A stretch of DNA of 47,429 bases from Treponema sp. (GTDB lineage Bacteria; Spirochaetota; Spirochaetia; Treponematales; Breznakiellaceae). The stretch is taken from NCBI GenBank assembly GCA_031265435.1, contig JAISCR010000125.1, forward strand, positions 1 to 47,429. The letters run 5' to 3'. Below, piece after piece: positions 45,164 to 47,429 of the stretch. Under the pieces are notes generated by a model. The model was given only the letters and a program-made list of their open reading frames with translations, ran no database searches and was not told the origin of the DNA. A program made the position numbers and the translations under genes. How positions within the stretch are numbered: position 1 is the stretch's first letter; every line of letters starts with the position of its first letter.

Positions 45164-46558
45164 ATGAAGAAAAGCGTCATCCTTCTAATGATTCCGGTGG
45201 CTTTCTTTTGTATACATTGCGGACAAAACAAGACGTCCGGATTAAAAGCCCCGGACAATGCGCCTGCCGTGGATACGGTCCGTTCGGAAAATGAGAGTCT
45301 GCCGGAGAAAACGGTTCCTGCCGTCAATGCCGGGACCACGTACGGCGAAAATGGAAGCCTGTCGAGGAAACCGGTTCCTGCCGTCGATGCCGGGACCGCA
45401 TACGCCGAAAATGAGGAGCGTCTTCGGCGTGAACTAAGGGAGCAAATTAGCGGAGCGCTGGATCAACTGTCGCAGGATTTTCTCGACGGAAAAATCGATG
45501 AGTCCGAGTATTACGCGAAAAAATACGAAGGGCCAAGAACTGTCCACGCCTATATAGATATATGGGACTACATACCGTTTTTTGAGAGATTCCAGTCTTG
45601 GGAAGGATTTAAATTAGCCCTGCTGGACGAACAGCCGGTCCTGCAGTTCAATGCGGATGACGATTTCCCGAAACTGGACGGCGCCACGGCGTTATATCCG
45701 GTGTACGCGGCGTTTGCCCATGCGGTATACCCCAAAGATGTTATGACGACCGAGGAAGATCAGAACATATACGGGGAACAGCCCATTAGCTTTCCCGTTC
45801 CGCCCGGCCGAACGTATGAATTCGGGGAGTATGAAACCAAGGAAAAAACTACTGTCGTGCGGTGCAGCAGAACAGAGGACGCTTACGCGCTGTTATTCGG
45901 TGATGATGTTTCCAAGTACCAACGGTACGAATGGCGCCCCGAAATTATTTTTTGCTACGAGCCTTCGTCGGAACAGCGGGTGGCGGCGGCGGAGAAGGGC
46001 GTCGACTTTACCATGACACCGCTGGGCTGCGATGCGTTTGTTTTTATTGTCCACGAGGACAATCCCGCCGATAACCTTACACAGGAACAGGTAAGGGCCA
46101 TTTATTCCGGGGAAATAACCAACTGGGAAAGCATCACCGGCGTTGACGAAGAAATCATTGCCTACCAGAGGCCAAAAAACAGCGGGAGCCAGACTATACT
46201 GGAACAGATAATGGGCGATACTCCCCTGATGACGCCGATAACGGGCTTTCAACCTTCCGGCATGGTCGATATGATAGAAGCGGTTTCCGCTTATACAAAC
46301 TATAAAAACTCAATCGGCTATTCGTTTCGGTTTTTTACCACCGACATGGTTAGGGGCGGTCAAATAAAGATACTGTCCATTGACGGGGTCTATCCTTCAA
46401 AAGAAAACATTCAGAATAAAACCTATCCCTTTGCGCAGCCGTTTTACGCGATTACCGCGGGTAACGAAAAACCGAACGTCCAAACGTTTATCGACTGGAT
46501 GCTCTCGCCCCAGGGGCAGCGGCTGGTTGAAAAGACCGGTTATACCCCCGTGAACTGA
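45164..46558 (+). CDS. PstS-like substrate-binding lipoprotein
   Basis: A 464-residue precursor with a signal segment ending in FFCIHCGQ (lipobox). Residues about 35-85 are a degenerate 20-residue repeat built on PAVDAGTxYxEN. The C-terminal about 260 residues match the phosphate-binding (PBP-like) family: FIVHEDNPADNLTQEQVRAI, YSGEITNWESITG, and NSGSQTILEQIMGD, a typical anion-binding loop. It may bind phosphate or another ligand. No pstC, pstA or pstB gene is nearby, so it could be a stand-alone binding or signalling lipoprotein. The ATG at 45164 has AGGA seven bases upstream; earlier in-frame codons would precede the signal peptide. Confidence 0.82.
   Translation: MKKSVILLMIPVAFFCIHCGQNKTSGLKAPDNAPAVDTVRSENESLPEKTVPAVNAGTTYGENGSLSRKPVPAVDAGTAYAENEERLRRELREQISGALDQLSQDFLDGKIDESEYYAKKYEGPRTVHAYIDIWDYIPFFERFQSWEGFKLALLDEQPVLQFNADDDFPKLDGATALYPVYAAFAHAVYPKDVMTTEEDQNIYGEQPISFPVPPGRTYEFGEYETKEKTTVVRCSRTEDAYALLFGDDVSKYQRYEWRPEIIFCYEPSSEQRVAAAEKGVDFTMTPLGCDAFVFIVHEDNPADNLTQEQVRAIYSGEITNWESITGVDEEIIAYQRPKNSGSQTILEQIMGDTPLMTPITGFQPSGMVDMIEAVSAYTNYKNSIGYSFRFFTTDMVRGGQIKILSIDGVYPSKENIQNKTYPFAQPFYAITAGNEKPNVQTFIDWMLSPQGQRLVEKTGYTPVN
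45263..45436 (+). repeat. Imperfect tandem repeat of about 60 bases inside the PstS-like gene
   Basis: Three units begin at 45263, 45317 and 45377, each starting with the codons for Pro-Ala-Val and containing Glu-Asn near the middle. The second and third are most alike. They encode a linker between the lipid anchor and the binding domain. Lengths of 54-60 bases keep the frame, so unit number could vary between strains. Confidence 0.7.
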
Positions 46559-46574
46559 GACTGCTACCATTTTA

Positions 46575-46817
46575 TATACCGATAGGTTATCCAGTTTCCA
46601 AAAACGCTCTATCAGGTTCAGATTCGGGGAATACGGCGGGAGGAATACCAGCCCTATGCCGTGTTCTCTCGCGTATTCTATAACTTTCCCGCACCGCTGA
46701 TACGCCGCGTTGTCAATACCAGCGCAAGCGCCTTGTCTTTATATTCGGCAAGCAGCTTTTTCATAAGCGCCGCCCCGCACACCCCCCATCACAAAACGAG
46801 AAGCGTCCACGTATATT
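46575..46817 (-). mobile_element. Decayed IS630-family transposase remnant
   Basis: On the minus strand the pieces VDASRFVMGG, KKLLAEYKDKALALVL, DNAAYQRCGKVIEYAREHGI and GLVFLPPYSPNLNLIERFWK follow the C-terminal half of IS630 transposases, including the three catalytic acids (the Asp of VDAS, the Asp of DNA, the Glu of LIERFW). The pieces lie in different frames; one frameshift falls between VL and DNA, another after VMGG. The N-terminal half is gone. The remnant ends exactly where the nuclease-like gene's stop codon lies, so it probably marks an old insertion or deletion junction. Confidence 0.85.
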
Positions 46818-47429
46818 TCAAGAAATCATCTCTATCCATAAATGATGAATAATTACATCTGAAATAGTACTTCTGGGATGCTTCGAAACGCCATAATATT
46901 TACGAGATTCCATATCATATTCTGTTTCTGTCAAATATTCGCCGGTATCCCATGTCAAATCATTTTCATCCGGCTTTCCACAAAGACTATCAATACACTC
47001 ATTAATAACCTTCTGCCATTCAGAACAAGTTCCCTTCTGAACATAACCGATCATTCCCACAACATTGTGTTTTTTGCCGTGTAACCCTAATTTAATACGT
47101 TGTATCCCGCCTGTTGTTTCTTTATGACCGGTAACATATTCATCTTTTCTATTTTTTTCTTCTTCCGGCAACCGCTTGCACTCAAAAACAGTAATAATAT
47201 TATTATAGTCCGCAATGTCATCATAGGAAACAGCGAGATCGATACTGCGCCTGTTTCCCTGCGGTTCTTCATGCGCAAACTGAATGGGTAATTCTGTTTT
47301 ACGGACGCAGGCGTTCAAGTATTTTGGTAAATCGGGATTTAAGACAGGTTCGCTTTTACCCGTTGGCAGTTGTGGATTATCCCGCCAGCCATCCAATTGT
47401 TGATATACAAAAATGATAATAGTATGAAT
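46818..47429 (-). CDS. PD-(D/E)XK nuclease-like protein, partial
   Basis: The frame is open to the window end without a start, so at least 203 residues are present and the N-terminus is missing; a TTG at 47396 is not a convincing start. The part LDGWRDNPQLPTGKSEPVLN leads to SIDLAVSYDD and ITVFECKRLP, spaced like the D...ExK metal-binding core of PD-(D/E)XK nucleases. A function in restriction or defence is possible but not shown. Its composition is more A/T-rich than the surrounding genes. It ends against the IS630 remnant. Confidence 0.6.
   Translation of the reverse strand: MHTIIIFVYQQLDGWRDNPQLPTGKSEPVLNPDLPKYLNACVRKTELPIQFAHEEPQGNRRSIDLAVSYDDIADYNNIITVFECKRLPEEEKNRKDEYVTGHKETTGGIQRIKLGLHGKKHNVVGMIGYVQKGTCSEWQKVINECIDSLCGKPDENDLTWDTGEYLTETEYDMESRKYYGVSKHPRSTISDVIIHHLWIEMIS

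Overview
The window reads as chromosomal DNA of a Treponema-like spirochaete (Spirochaetota), closest in style to the host-associated treponemes. The grounds are the tuf-S10-spc-alpha ribosomal cluster, spirochaete-type lipoproteins, a fliS-flgN flagellar chaperone pair behind a near-consensus sigma-28 promoter, the extra zinc-ribbon gene after rplQ, and moderate GC. Species is not determinable from the sequence alone. The first 120 bases are almost pure C and look like an assembly or sequencing artefact.

Positions 452-11918 are an accessory metabolic region. A broken AAA/DUF4143 gene is followed by a minus-strand operon: APC permease, two GPH-type sugar symporters, two paralogous trehalase/GH63-like (alpha/alpha)6 hydrolases without signal peptides, and a small flavin-binding-type protein. 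An Rrf2-family regulator lies just upstream, and beyond it a plus-strand gene for a two-domain NTF2/SnoaL-like protein. The same palindrome, TAACTTnnnAAGTTA, sits at the start of the permease operon and between the -35 and -10 of the NTF2-like gene. This suggests one regulon: import of a glycoside and cytoplasmic hydrolysis, with an NTF2-like protein of unknown task. This is the best candidate for an undescribed system here.

Positions 12312-21797 are housekeeping: a DEAD-box RNA helicase with a basic tail and almost no leader; an ABC-F protein with one intact and one degenerate ATP site; a membrane protein and a Pro/Glu-rich TPR lipoprotein on the other strand; then prfA (one-base frameshift), prmC and a Rel/Spo-type (p)ppGpp enzyme whose hydrolase motifs are lost.

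Positions 21839-38850 hold the translation block on the minus strand: rpsL-rpsG, a terminator and promoter, then tuf-rpsJ-rplC-rplD-rplW-rplB-rpsS-rplV-rpsC-rplP-rpmC-rpsQ-rplN-rplX-rplE-rpsN-rpsH-rplF-rplR-rpsE-rpmD-rplO-secY-rpmJ-rpsM-rpsK-rpsD-rpoA-rplQ and a small zinc-ribbon protein. fusA is absent between rpsG and tuf, and adk, map and infA are absent after secY. The usually tight spacing is broken between rpsD and rpoA, where two hairpins lie.

Positions 38851-47429 carry an M15-type peptidase, an XRE regulator, ftsH, fliS-flgN, an overlapping beta-barrel/metallophosphoesterase pair, an orphan PstS-like lipoprotein, a decayed IS630 transposase, and a nuclease-like gene that runs off the window end. 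I see no tRNA, rRNA or CRISPR array.
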